Positions 53,152 through 62,755 of a stretch of 64,000 nt of DNA are shown piece after piece. The notes beneath the pieces are model-generated. The model was not told the DNA's origin. It made no database searches and saw nothing but the letters and a program-made list of their open reading frames with translations. The DNA comes from CAVTWS01 sp963738445 (GTDB lineage Bacteria; Actinomycetota; Acidimicrobiia; Acidimicrobiales; SHLQ01), in assembly GCA_963738445.1 (NCBI GenBank), contig CAVTWS010000012.1, positions 62,001 to 126,000 on the forward strand, written 5' to 3'. How positions within the stretch are numbered: position 1 is the stretch's first letter; each line of letters starts with the position of its first letter. Position numbers and translations under genes: made by a program.

Positions 53152-54327
53152 TCAGCCTACGATGCCGGCGGCGCGGAGGTCGGTGATCGCCTCGGCGTCG
53201 TAGCCGAGCTCGGTGAGGATGGCGTCGGCGTGCTCGGACAGGCGGGGCGCCGTGTGGGGGAAGGCGACGGTGCGACCGTCGAACAGGGGAGCGGGGCGAG
53301 GTTGGTGCACCGGCCCGAGGACGCCGTGCTCGAACGCGGCCACGGTGTCGTTGGCCACCACCTGCTCGTGGTCGGCCACCTCGTCGAGGGCCAGCACCGG
53401 CGCCACGGGGAGGTCGGCCTCCCGGAGACGGCGCACCGCTTCGTCGGTGGGCATGGTGGCGAGCTTGGCCCGGACCTGGCGCATCACCGCGCCGCCGCCG
53501 CGCATCCGGTCGGCGGTCTCGCCACCGGTGGTGTCGGACTCGTCGAGCACCGCCGCCCCGAGCCGGGCCCACTGGTCGCCGGTGAGGGTCACGAGCACGA
53601 TGTGGCCGTCGGCGGTGGGCGTGACCCGGAAGCTGCGGCTCGTGGGTGGCAGCTCCACCTCGGGCGACTCGACGGTGTGGTCCATCATCCCGTCGGGCCA
53701 CAAGAACGCGATCGCCGCGTCGAGCATCGACACGTCGATCCGGGTGCCCACGCCGGTGGTGGTCCGGGCGAACAGCGCGGCGGTGACGGCCTGGGCGAGC
53801 GTGAGCGCGGTGGCCTTGTCGATCACGCCGTGGCGCACCATGGCCGGCTCGCCGTCGGCGCTCTGCAGGGCCACGAAACCCGACAGCGCCTGCACCACGT
53901 GGTCGTAGGCGGGGGCGTCGGCGAGGGGGCCGAGGCGCCCGAACCCGCTGATCGACGCGTAGACCAGCCGTGGGTGGCGGGGCCGCAGGTCGGCCTCGCC
54001 CAGCCCGAGCCGCTCCACCACACCGGGTCGGAAGTTCTGCACGAACACGTCGGCACCGACGAGAAGCCCCTCGACGATCTCCCGGCCCCGAGGCGAGGTG
54101 AGGTCGAGGGCGATCGACCGCTTGCCCCGGTTGTTGTTGGCGAAGTAGGCGCTGAGACCGACCGACCCCGACCCGACGTTGCGGATGCTGTCGCCCTGGG
54201 GTGGCTCGATCTTGACCACGTCGGCGCCCTGGTCGGCCAGCACCATGGTGGCCATCGGGCCCGACATGTTCGTGGTCAGGTCGACGACCCGGATCCCGGC
54301 CAGTGGCTTCGTGGCGTCGCTCGTCAT
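53152..54327 (-). CDS. CoA-transferase family III (CaiB/BaiF-like)
   Basis: 391 residues, intact. IRVVDLTTNMSGPMATMVLA, DQGADVVKIEPPQGDSIRNV and YFANNNRGKRSIALDL are the family N-terminus; ADVFVQNFRPGVVERLGLG and RLVYASISGFGRLGPLADAP follow, and the catalytic Asp is expected in PAYDHVVQALSGF. Class III enzymes move CoA between carboxylic acids through a mixed anhydride on this Asp. It probably activates an acid substrate of the local catabolic pathway. Nearest plus-strand neighbour is the amidohydrolase at 54495. Confidence 0.93.
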   Translation of the reverse strand: MTSDATKPLAGIRVVDLTTNMSGPMATMVLADQGADVVKIEPPQGDSIRNVGSGSVGLSAYFANNNRGKRSIALDLTSPRGREIVEGLLVGADVFVQNFRPGVVERLGLGEADLRPRHPRLVYASISGFGRLGPLADAPAYDHVVQALSGFVALQSADGEPAMVRHGVIDKATALTLAQAVTAALFARTTTGVGTRIDVSMLDAAIAFLWPDGMMDHTVESPEVELPPTSRSFRVTPTADGHIVLVTLTGDQWARLGAAVLDESDTTGGETADRMRGGGAVMRQVRAKLATMPTDEAVRRLREADLPVAPVLALDEVADHEQVVANDTVAAFEHGVLGPVHQPRPAPLFDGRTVAFPHTAPRLSEHADAILTELGYDAEAITDLRAAGIVG

Positions 54328-54494
54328 CGGTTGCTCCTCGTCAGCGGCTCCGGTCTGGTGACGAGCATGGCACCGCCGTCGGGGGCGCTGCTGTGATGCG
54401 ATGCGGTGCGACGAAGTCGTGAATGGCGCCCGGTCGCGGGAGTAGCTTGACCCAAGCAGCGGCGTGGCGATCGCCTCAGCACCGGGGGTGCACC

Positions 54495-55664
54495 ATGGTC
54501 AAGCTCGACTCCGACGTCAGGATCATCGACGCCGACACCCACTACACCGAGCCCTACGACCTGTGGACGAGCCGTGCGCCCAGAGGCTACGAGGACCGCG
54601 TCCTGCGTGTCGTCCAACAGGACGGCCTCGACACGTGGGTGGTCGACGGCCAGGAGATCGGCTTTGCCCGTGGGGGTGGTGTCGTCGCTCGTGACAGCTC
54701 CAAGATCCCGTTCTTCGAGTCATCGGAGAAGGGGCTGGACTGGATCCACAAGGGCGCGTTCGACCCGGCGGCCCGGCTGGCCCTGATGGACGAATGTGGC
54801 ATCCACGCCCAGGTCCTGTTCCCGAACGTCGTCGGGCTCGGCGGGACGACGCTCAACAACGTGATCCCGGACGAGGCGCTCCGGATGCTGTGCCTGGAGA
54901 TCTACAACGACGCCATGGCCGAGATGCAGGACGCGTCGGGCACCCGGTTCATCCCGATGACGTTGATGCCCGCCTGGAGCGTCGACCGGTGCATCGCGGA
55001 GACCCGGCGCGCCGCCGGACTCGGCCTCCGGGGCATCAACATGACGTCGGACCCCCAAGATGCGGGATCGCCGGATCTGGCGAGCCGGGACTGGGACCCG
55101 CTGTGGGAGGTGTGCTCCGAGCTGGCGATGCCGGTGCATTTCCACATCGGCTCGAGCAACACGGCCATGGACTTCTTCGGCAACTACTTCTGGGCCTCCC
55201 AACACGAGTACGTCAAACCCGCCATCGGTGGTGGGATGCTGTTCTTGAACAGCGCCCGGGTGGTGATGAACACGATCTTCTCGGGCCTCTTCGACCGGTT
55301 CCCGGACCTCCAGATGGTGGCGGTCGAGAGCGGGATCGGCTGGATCCCGTTCGTGCTGGAGACCATGGACTACGAGCTCAGCGAGAACGCGCCGCAGCAG
55401 TACGCCGAGATGTCGAAGAAGCCGTCGGAGTACTTCGCGTCGAACTGGCACGCCACCTTCTGGTTCGAGAAGGCCCAGGGCCACCTGCAGCACCTGATGG
55501 ACCTCGTGGGCGACGACCGCATCCTGTTCGAGACCGACTTCCCCCACCCGACGTGCATCTACCCCGCGCCGATCGAAGAGGTCGCCGAGAAGATGAACGC
55601 CCTGCGGCCCGAGACCCGCCGCCGGGTCATGGGCGACAACGCCGCCAAGCTCTATCGGCTGTAG
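54495..55664 (+). CDS. Amidohydrolase-2 family metal-dependent hydrolase
   Basis: 389 residues, intact. VRIIDADTHYTEPYDLWTSR carries the first metal motif (DxH variant DTH). GIHAQVLFPNVVGLGG and MTLMPAWSVDRCIAETRRAA follow. ELAMPVHFHIGSSNTAMDFF gives a further His ligand, MVAVESGIGWIPFVLETMDY is typical of the subfamily, and RILFETDFPHPTCIYP carries the Asp. Family members include decarboxylases of aromatic acids. It is the complete homologue of the partial gene at 1-841 and the frameshifted gene at 6515-7678. Confidence 0.92.
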   Translation: MVKLDSDVRIIDADTHYTEPYDLWTSRAPRGYEDRVLRVVQQDGLDTWVVDGQEIGFARGGGVVARDSSKIPFFESSEKGLDWIHKGAFDPAARLALMDECGIHAQVLFPNVVGLGGTTLNNVIPDEALRMLCLEIYNDAMAEMQDASGTRFIPMTLMPAWSVDRCIAETRRAAGLGLRGINMTSDPQDAGSPDLASRDWDPLWEVCSELAMPVHFHIGSSNTAMDFFGNYFWASQHEYVKPAIGGGMLFLNSARVVMNTIFSGLFDRFPDLQMVAVESGIGWIPFVLETMDYELSENAPQQYAEMSKKPSEYFASNWHATFWFEKAQGHLQHLMDLVGDDRILFETDFPHPTCIYPAPIEEVAEKMNALRPETRRRVMGDNAAKLYRL

Positions 55665-55824
55665 GCAGCGACAGAGCGGCCCGGTTACTCCCGGCCGAGC
55701 GACGACGGCGACACGCTCGATGTGCCAGGGGTGGCGCGTCGAGGTCGCCGCGCGGCGCCGGGCCCGCCGGCGCTGGTCTCAGGCCGGACCGGAGGCTTCC
55801 GCGGACGACGGTTACTCTGCGGCC

Positions 55825-57339
55825 ATGGAACGTGGGAAAGAGACGTTGACCATCGGGCACAGTCGCGAGCCGGGGTCGACGCGACTTCGACGGGCCTGGC
55901 GGATCGCGGTGATCGGAGCGGGTCCGGGAGGGATCTGCACGGGGTACTACCTGCGCCAGGCCGGTTTCACGAACTTCACGATCTTCGAGCGCGACGGCGA
56001 CGTGGGCGGCACCTGGCAGCGCAACCGGTACCCGGGTCTGGCGTGCGACGTGTGGAGCCACGTGTACTCGTTCACGTTCGCCCTCAACCCGGCGTTGGAG
56101 CCGGTCGTACGCCGCCCAGCCCGAGATCCTCGAGTACATGCGCCGGACGGTCACCGACCTCGACCTGTGGCCCCACATCCGCCTGAACACCGGGATCGCC
56201 TCGGCCGCGTGGGACGACGCCACCTCGCACGTGGCGGGTCACCACCGACGCCGGCGAGGAGATCGTCGCCGACGTGGTGATCAGCGGCCAGGGCATGTTC
56301 GGCGAGCTGAAGTACCCCGACATCGAGGGCCGTGAGTCCTTCGCCGGGGTGGCCGTGCACACCGGTGCGTGGGATCGCGTCGCTCGACCTCGCCGGCAAG
56401 GCGGGTGGCGGTGATCGGCAGCGCCGCGAGCGCGGTGCAGTGCATCCCGGAGATCGCGAAGGCGGCGGATCGGCTGCACGTGTTCCAGCGTTCGCCGAAC
56501 TGGGTGCTGCCCAAAGAGGACGTGGCCCACACGTCGGAGCAGCTCGACCAGTTCCAGTCGGATCCCGCATCGCTGCAGGCGTACCACGACGGCATCATGA
56601 GCCTTCCTCGGGGAGAGCGTGCCCTTCAGCAATCCGGAGATCAACGGCGCGGCCGAGTGGGTGGCCGCGGTGGCGATCTCCCAGGTCGAGGACCCCGAGG
56701 TCCGGGCCAAGCTCACCCCGTCCACACCGTGGGGCTGCATGCGGCCGCTGTTCTCCAACGACTACTACCCGACGTTCAACCGGCCGAACGTGGAGCTGGT
56801 GACCGACTCGATCGAGCGGATCACGCCGACGGGGCGTGGTCACCGCCGACGGCACCGGGCGCGAGGTCGACGTGATCGTGTTCGCCACCGGCTACGTGGT
56901 CGACAAGTTCGCGTCGCGCATCCCGATCAGGGGCCGAGGCGGCCGGCCGCTCGCCGAGGCGTGGGCCGACGGCGCGCAGGCGTACCTGGGCATCACCACG
57001 ACGGGATTCCCGAACCTGTTCATGCTCTACGGGCCCAACACCAACCAGGGATCGCTGATCCCGATGATCGAGTACGAGGCCCAGTACGCCGTGAAGGCGA
57101 TCCGGGCGATGGACGACGCCGGCATCGACTGGGTCGACGTGAAACCCGAGGTCATGGACGCCTACAACGTCGAGCTCCAGGCCGCGCTCGACGGGGTCGA
57201 CGTGTGGAAGGGCGGGTGCAGCCACTACTACCTGAGCGACTCCGGCCGCATGGTCACCCAGTACCCGTGGTCGATGTTCACGTTCCGCAAGGCGGTCTCT
57301 CGCGCCGACCTCGACGACTTCGAGACCGGGACCCGTTGA
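55825..57339 (+). pseudogene. Flavin-containing/Baeyer-Villiger-type monooxygenase, frameshifted
   Basis: The FAD-binding motif is IAVIGAGPGGICTGYYLRQA, followed by FERDGDVGGTWQRNRYPGLA and DVWSHVYSFTFA (the BVMO/FMO fingerprint region). The NADPH-binding motif is VAVIGSAASAVQCIPEIAK, then FQRSPNWVLPKED, DVIVFATGYVVDKFASRIP and LYGPNTNQGSLI. All parts of a 500-residue enzyme are present, but five frame changes (near 56098, 56238, 56383, 56612 and 56840) prevent one continuous product. Enzymes of the family oxygenate ketones or heteroatoms. All changes are single-base, so sequence error is plausible. Confidence 0.78.
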
Positions 57340-57361
57340 CCCTGGAGCGCCGATCTTCCCA

Positions 57362-59084
57362 TCACGACTCCAATCGGGACAGATACAGCGCCTTGAGGTC
57401 GCGCTTCTGGGTCTTGCCGGTGGGGCCGCGTGGGAACGGCTCGTCGGTGATCCAGACGTGCGCCGGCACCTTGAACGGGGCCAGGCGCTCGGCGGCGAAC
57501 GAGCGGATCTCGTCGGCCGTCAGCTCGGCGCCCGGGGTCCGCAGCACCACGGCGCCGACCTCCTCGCCCAGCACCTCGTGGGGCACCGGGAACACGGCGG
57601 CCTCGGCCACTCCGGGATGGTCGAACAGGGCCACCTCGACCTCGATGCTGGAGATGTTCTCGCCCCCGCGGATCACCATGTCCTTGGCCCGGTCGACGAT
57701 GTACAGGTAGCCGTCGTCGAGGCGGCCGAGGTCGCCCGATCGCAGCCAACCGCCCCCGAAGGTCTCCTCGGTGGCCCCGGGGCGGTTCCAGTAGCCGCGG
57801 GCCACGGTGACGCCGGACATCCAGATCTCGCCGGTCTCGCCGTCGGGGACCGGCCGGCCGTCGTCGCCGGTGATCTGCACGGTCACGACCGGCACGGGCA
57901 CACCCACGCTCCGGGGGCGCTCGGCGTAATCGGCGCCGCCGATCGAGGCCGTGACGCGCGGTGGACTCGGTCATGCCGTACCCGGTGCCGCTCCCGCACC
58001 CGGGCAGCATGGCCTTGACCCGCCGGCCGAGCTCGGGCGGAGCGGCCGCCCCACCGCCGCCGACGCTCCTGAGCGAGCTGAGGTCGCGACGTGAGATCGA
58101 CGGCGAGCTCACCAGCTCCCAGGCCATGGTGGGCACCCCCGACAGCCCAGTGATGCGCTCGCGCTCCACCAGGTCGAGCGCCTCCTCGGGGTCCCACTTG
58201 CGCATCATCACGATGGTGCCACCGAGCCACGCCTGCACCATGAGGTTGGTGTAGAGGCCGGTGCCGTGGAAGAGGGGCACGGGCACGAGCGTGATCCCCG
58301 GCGAGGCCGGCGGCAACGGCGGGGTCACCCCGGCGCGCAACATGCCGCGTGCCTGCACGAACTCGGTGCTGAAGACGGTCGTGGCCAGGCTGCGATGGGT
58401 GGCCATGACCCCCTTCGGGTGGCTGGTGGTGCCGGACGTGTAGAGGATGGCGACCAGGTCGTCGGGCGCCACGGTCACGTCGGGGGCCATCGCCGGGCGG
58501 CCGAGCAGCGAGTCGAACGCCACGACACCGTCGGGCAGCGGGGCCGTGGTCTTGCGGTCGTCGAGGTGGGTCCCCGCCACGGTGACCCCGGCCAGGCACT
58601 CGCCGTGCCCGGCGAGCCGCTCGAGCCGCTCGCCGTCGGCCACCAACACCGTCGGGGTGCAATCGTCGATCGCGAAAGCCAGCTCGGCGCCGGTCCAGAA
58701 GGCGTTGAGGGCGACCGCCACGGCGCCGGAGTACGCGGCGGCGAAGAACGCGACCGACCATTCGGGCACGTTGCGCAGGGCGATGGCCACCCGGTCACCC
58801 GGCCGGACGCCGAGGTCGTGCACGAAGGCCTGGGCGAGACGAAGGGCACGTTCGCGGTGCTCGGTGTGGGACAGGCGCTCGTCGCCCAGCACCAGGAACG
58901 GACGGTCGCCGCCCCGTTCGGCGCCGGTGTCGAGCAGCTCGCACACGGTGACCGGTGCGTTGCGCCACGCCCGGGTGGGGCGGCCCTCGAGGTCGATCGT
59001 GGTGATCTCGAACCGCTCGCCGGGGCCGGTGAGCCGGCGGTCGATCTCGCGCACCGACGGCGGTGCATCCGATGATGGGGCCAT
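57362..59084 (-). CDS. AMP-dependent acyl-CoA synthetase/ligase (one frameshift)
   Basis: About 573 residues; ATG after GGGAGG. Motif I is AILYTSGTTSHPKGVMATHR, the A5 region GCGSGTGYGMTESTA sits beside the frame change near 57955, the A7 motif is WLRSGDLGRLDDGYLYIVDR, and the Lys motif is FPRGPTGKTQKRDLKAL. The N-terminal DLEGRPTRAWRNAPVTVCEL resembles long-chain or aromatic-acid ligases of actinobacteria. It converts a carboxylate to its CoA ester. It is convergent with the flavin monooxygenase gene and co-directional with the amidohydrolase at 60061. Confidence 0.84.
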
Positions 59085-59106
59085 GGGTCCTCCCGGAGGT
59101 CGTCGC

Positions 59107-60061
59107 TCAGCCTGAGGCGACGGCGAGCGGGTCGCCCATTCGGGCGTAGCAGTCGGCGATGTTGCCACCGAGGAACCGGTCGACGACGGCCCGGTCGACG
59201 TCGGCCAGCAGGGCGTCGTAGTGCGCCGTGGGTTCGGGGTTTGACTCGTTGTGGGCGTAGTCCGACGAGAAGATGACGCAGTCGGGGTAGCGCTCGAGGG
59301 TGCGGATGGCGCTCTGGTGGTGGCGGGGGAGCGGGGTGACCCGGATGTTGCGCTGCACGAACTGGGCCGGGGTGAGCTCGTAGGGGTAGGCGCCCATGTA
59401 CACCGCGGTCTCGGGCACGGCCGGTCCTCGCGCCTCCATGTGCTCGACCGTGCCGGCGAACCAGTGCACGCCGAACTCGGCGAACACCAAGGTGAGGTTC
59501 GGATGGCGGTCGAAGGGCACGGGGACTGATGCGAGCAGGAGGCTGCGGCTGCCCCGGGCCCTCATCCGCGCCAGCTCGGTCACGGCGAGATCGAGGTCGG
59601 TGAGGTCGAGCGCGGTGGCGGGCATGAGGCGGTCCTGGTGGCCGTCGACCTGGTCGGCCAGCCACGTGTTGCATGCCGAGATCACCTCGCGGGCGAACGG
59701 GCGGTCGTCGAGGTCGCGGGCGTACCCGGCGCCCTCCAGGCACAGCACGTGGTGGCGTCGATGCCTACCCGGTGCATCCACGCCAGGCGGGCCACCGGGT
59801 CGGCCGGCGTGTGCATGGCGGATCCGGCGAAGCCGTACCCCTCCACCTTCTCTTCCCCCAGGATGGCCTTGATGCCGGGGGGGAGCAGGACCTCGCGAGA
59901 CGGGCGCTGAGCCTTGGGCACCCCGGCCAGGAGGTCGCCCACCTGGGCCCGCACGGTGCTCTCGGCGACGGAGTACGGCGGCAAGCGTTCGTCGAGGTGG
60001 GGTAGTCCGCGAGCCAGGCTTGGCCGGGTTCGAAGTGGGTGTCCATGTCGATCACGGCCAT
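59107..60061 (-). pseudogene. Amidohydrolase-2 family protein with internal deletion and frameshifts
   Basis: MAVIDMDTHFEPGQAWLADY carries the DTH metal motif; after a frame change near 60000 it reads HLDERLPPYSVAESTVRAQV and GFAGSAMHTPADPVARLAWM, and after a second change near 59757 LCLEGAGYARDLDDRPFARE. SVPVPFDRHPNLTLVFAEFG fuses two segments normally separated by about 80 residues, so some 240 bases carrying metal-ligand His strands appear deleted near 59520. CVIFSSDYAHNESNPEPTAH and GGNIADCYARMGDPL complete the C-terminus. Activity is unlikely without the missing strands. Confidence 0.72.
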
Positions 60062-60185
60062 GTGTGCCTCCCCGGTGCTCGACCTACCGTAGCGGTCACC
60101 GCTACGCCGCCGTTTCGGCATCCAGGATGCGACCGGGGTGACCAGCGAGACCGCCGGCCGCGTCATCGACGAGATCGCGGCGTAG

Positions 60186-60247
60186 GGGTGGGTATCGTGG
60201 CCGATCCCGACGGCCACCGGATCGAGATCGTGCAGCTCCTGGGCTGA
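60186..60247 (+). pseudogene. C-terminal scrap of a VOC/glyoxalase-type protein
   Basis: About 20 codons ending GIVADPDGHRIEIVQLLG and a stop, the typical last strand of vicinal-oxygen-chelate proteins, where the Glu is a metal ligand. Nothing upstream continues the domain; the 120 bases before it show no recognisable coding sequence. Identification rests on one short motif. Confidence 0.4.
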
Positions 60248-60303
60248 CCCTCACCCCTCGGGCACGTACCATGAGCGACCACCGGTGTCGTGGAAAGGGC
60301 CGC

Positions 60304-61128
60304 ATGGAACGCACGCTGATCTCCGAGCTGATCGGTATCGAGGTCACGGGCATGACCGTGACCGAGCTGCTCACCGCTGAGGCGACTGCGGACTGCCGAC
60401 GAATGCTCGACGACCACGGTGTGGTCGTCTACCGCGACCTCCACATCGCCGACGACGACCTCATCCGGTTCGGGCAGGGACTGGGCACCCTCGTCGTCCA
60501 GCCCACGGGTGAGCACGAGCGCCCCGAGATCCAGGTGATCACCTTCGATCCGCAGTTCGCGAACCCGAAGATGATCCCGTACCGGCAGGGCAACTTCATC
60601 TGGCACTTCGACGGCGCCACCGATCCCTACCCGCAACGGGCCACGTTCCTGTCGGCCCAGGTGGTCGACGACGGGGGCGGCGGGAACACCGAATTCGCCA
60701 GCGGGTACGCGGCGTACGAAGCGATGCCCGAGGAGATGAAGGCCGAGATCGCCGACCTCCAGGTCGAGCACAGCTTCTTCGCCGCCCAGTCACGCATCAG
60801 CCCGAACGCGTCTGATGACGAGAAGGCTGTGTGGAGGGAACGTCCGGCCCAGGTGCACCGGCTGGTGTTCACCCGGCCTGATGGTCGGCGGTCAGTCCTG
60901 CTCGGTGCCACGGCGTCGCATGTGATCGGCTGGTCGCACGACGCCAGCGAGGCACTCTTCGAGCGCTTGTTGGCGTGGTGCACGCAGCCTCAGTTCACGC
61001 TCAGCCACCATTGGCGCGTCGGTGACCTGGTCGTGTGGGACAACGTGGGCCTGCTCCACCGGGCCGCGTCGTTCGAGTCGACCTCGCCCCGCCGCCTCCA
61101 CCGCATCACCCTCCGGGGCGCAGCCTGA
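60304..61128 (+). CDS. TauD/TfdA-type Fe(II)/2-oxoglutarate dioxygenase
   Basis: 274 residues, intact; ATG after GGAAAGGG. LISELIGIEVTGMTVTELLT is the N-terminal segment. The iron ligands are in FIWHFDGATDPYPQRATFLS (HxD) and NVGLLHRAASFES (distal His), and the 2-oxoglutarate-binding Arg is in RRLHRITLRG. These enzymes hydroxylate or cleave small acids such as taurine or aryloxy-acids with O2, releasing CO2 and succinate. The exact substrate is unknown. No adjacent transporter gene supports taurine use. Confidence 0.92.
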   Translation: MERTLISELIGIEVTGMTVTELLTAEATADCRRMLDDHGVVVYRDLHIADDDLIRFGQGLGTLVVQPTGEHERPEIQVITFDPQFANPKMIPYRQGNFIWHFDGATDPYPQRATFLSAQVVDDGGGGNTEFASGYAAYEAMPEEMKAEIADLQVEHSFFAAQSRISPNASDDEKAVWRERPAQVHRLVFTRPDGRRSVLLGATASHVIGWSHDASEALFERLLAWCTQPQFTLSHHWRVGDLVVWDNVGLLHRAASFESTSPRRLHRITLRGAA

Positions 61129-61274
61129 CCGAGCGAACGGCTGCCTGACTGCGGGGGCGGTGAGCCCACCACGACATCTCGATGCGACCCCGGGGCGAGT
61201 CGAACGCCACCTCGGCCCTGCTGATCGGCCCCCCGGTCGTTGGGTGGATCCGGATCCGCGTCCGCCGGGGCGCG

Positions 61275-61900
61275 TCACGCGAGGAGCTGGCCCGCGAGCG
61301 TGTCGGCGAGCCATCGTTCGTAACGCTGGGCGGACCATCCGCGGTCGATCACGAGGAGCCGGTAGAGCTCGGGCGACGCCAGCGCGTGGATGATGTCGGC
61401 GGCGTCGTGGGCCTGCATGCCGGGTGGGAGTGCGTTGGCGCGGGCCAGCACCGTTGCGACGCGTCCCTGGCCGTCCTGGCGTTGCCGGGTCAGCTCGTCG
61501 AGTAGGCCCTTGGCGTCGGTGTCGGAGCTGGCGGCGCTTTGCAGGATCCCGTAGATCGGTGCTGTCCTCGAGCTGATGTCGACGCTGACGGTGGCGAGCC
61601 GTGCCAGCACCTCATCGGGTTGCGGGGCGGTCAGCAGCTCCTGGATGTGAGGCCGCTCGGCCACGGCGACCGGCTCGTCGTCGCCGGCGACCGACGTGTC
61701 GAGCAGCGCCTTCAAGATGCCCAGCTTCGACGAGAACAGTCGGTAGACGGTGGCTTGCGGAACGTCGCACGCGGTGCTGATCGCCTCGATGGTCGCGGCA
61801 CCGTACCCACGCTCGACGAACAGGACGCGCGCCGCGTCGAGCACCGCCCGGCGGGCGAGCCGGGTCCGCGCTTGCGGTCGCGCGACCTGTCCGATGCCAT
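61275..61900 (-). CDS. TetR family transcriptional regulator (probable N-terminal frameshift)
   Basis: About 209 residues. LARRAVLDAARVLFVERGYG, ATIEAISTACDVPQATVYRL and FSSKLGILKALLDTSVAGDD form the TetR DNA-binding domain, followed by a helical C-terminal domain (LELYRLL-like ASPELYRLLVIDRGWSAQRY). No in-frame start codon lies upstream of the HTH; an ATG at 61900 in the neighbouring frame (MASDRSRDRKRG) plus one frame change near 61860 gives a sensible start 15 bases after the DUF1801 stop. It is the last gene of a three-gene operon and a likely regulator through the repeat at 62565-62601. Confidence 0.82.
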
Positions 61901-61915
61901 GGATGACGACGTCGA

Positions 61916-62284
61916 CTACGTGCCTGGGTGGGCGGTCGTCCGCCCGACGTTCAGGTCGACGGCGCTTCGGACCAGGGCCTTGAAGGCCGGCTCGTCGAGC
62001 GCCGCGCCCTCCACGATGTCGATCGCTCGCCGCGTGCCCGCATCGAGGCTGGCGTTGAACAGCTGGTGCGGGTCGTCGAGCGCCGCTCCCTTGAAGAAGG
62101 TGATCTTCACCTTGTCCTTGTAGGTCTCGCCGGTGCAGATGAGGCCGTCGTGCGACCAGGCCGGTACGCCGCTCGGGTTCGTGGGCTTGACCCACTTCGC
62201 CTCCTCGGTGGCGTCGGGGTCGGCTTCCTGGATGAGGACGCGGATCCGGCTCATCATGTCGGTGCGCCAATCGGTTCCGGTCAT
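61916..62284 (-). CDS. DUF1801 family protein
   Basis: 122 residues, intact: WRTDMMSRIRVLIQEADPDA, EEAKWVKPTNPSGVPAWSHD, TGETYKDKVKITFFKGAALD and QLFNASLDAGTRRAIDIVEG are typical of DUF1801 (YdhG/YdeI-like alpha-beta fold). The function is unknown; related proteins are sometimes described as iron chaperone or stress-related. The ATG lies one base after the stop of the DUF1059 gene. Confidence 0.85.
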   Translation of the reverse strand: MTGTDWRTDMMSRIRVLIQEADPDATEEAKWVKPTNPSGVPAWSHDGLICTGETYKDKVKITFFKGAALDDPHQLFNASLDAGTRRAIDIVEGAALDEPAFKALVRSAVDLNVGRTTAHPGT

Positions 62285-62285
62285 G

Positions 62286-62535
62286 TCAGTGGCTCTCGGC
62301 ATGGCTCGGCAAGGCGGCGAAGCCACGCTGCACCTGCTGATACCACTTCATGCCGGAGATCGGTCGCCGCCAGCGCGCCTTCATGTCACGCAGAGCGGAC
62401 TGGTGGTCGACGTCGCCCGCGGCCACGATGTTGCGGAGGTGGCGGTCCTGGGCGTGGACGATGTCGTTCGCATCGGCACCCGAGTGCCGCGAGATCGCAC
62501 GCTCCTCCCAGTTGGCGGCACGTCATCGTCTTCAT
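62286..62535 (-). CDS. DUF1059-like small protein (one frameshift)
   Basis: About 83 residues. MKTMTCRQLGGACDLA is the family N-terminus with two conserved cysteines. After a frame change near 62490 it continues GADANDIVHAQDRHLRNIVA, HQSALRDMKARWRRPISGMK and WYQQVQRGFAALPSHAESH. The ATG has GGAG six bases upstream; the stop is one base before the DUF1801 start. Function unknown. First gene of the operon with DUF1801 and TetR. Confidence 0.72.
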
Positions 62536-62564
62536 CTTCGTCTCCTCGGTTGCCTGAACCCTAG

Positions 62565-62601
62565 TGACAGCAACACTCTCATATCGAGAGTTCCACTGTC
62601 A
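62565..62601. promoter_or_regulatory. Nested inverted repeat upstream of DUF1059-DUF1801-TetR operon
   Basis: Outer arms TGACAG (62565-62570) and CTGTCA (62596-62601); inner arms ACTCTC (62575-62580) and GAGAGT (62586-62591) around a 5-base centre ATATC. On the minus strand the outer arm plus the next base reads TTGACA, a possible -35. It lies 30 bases upstream of the first gene and fits a TetR operator. Confidence 0.62.
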
Positions 62602-62755
62602 ATAAATGACGACGCTGCGCTCGGCGGCAGGACGTTCAGCCGGCGGGTGAAGGTCCGCACCAGGCTGACGTACGCGACACTGGTGCCGGGACACCGTCGC
62701 AGGATCGTCTCAACGTGGCGGCCGATCGCGAACCGCACGACACCGGGAGCTCGCC

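Noticed and set aside
53230..54396. Plus-strand open frame of 388 codons
   Set aside because: Antisense to the intact CoA-transferase gene; His/Gly/Arg-rich without motifs.
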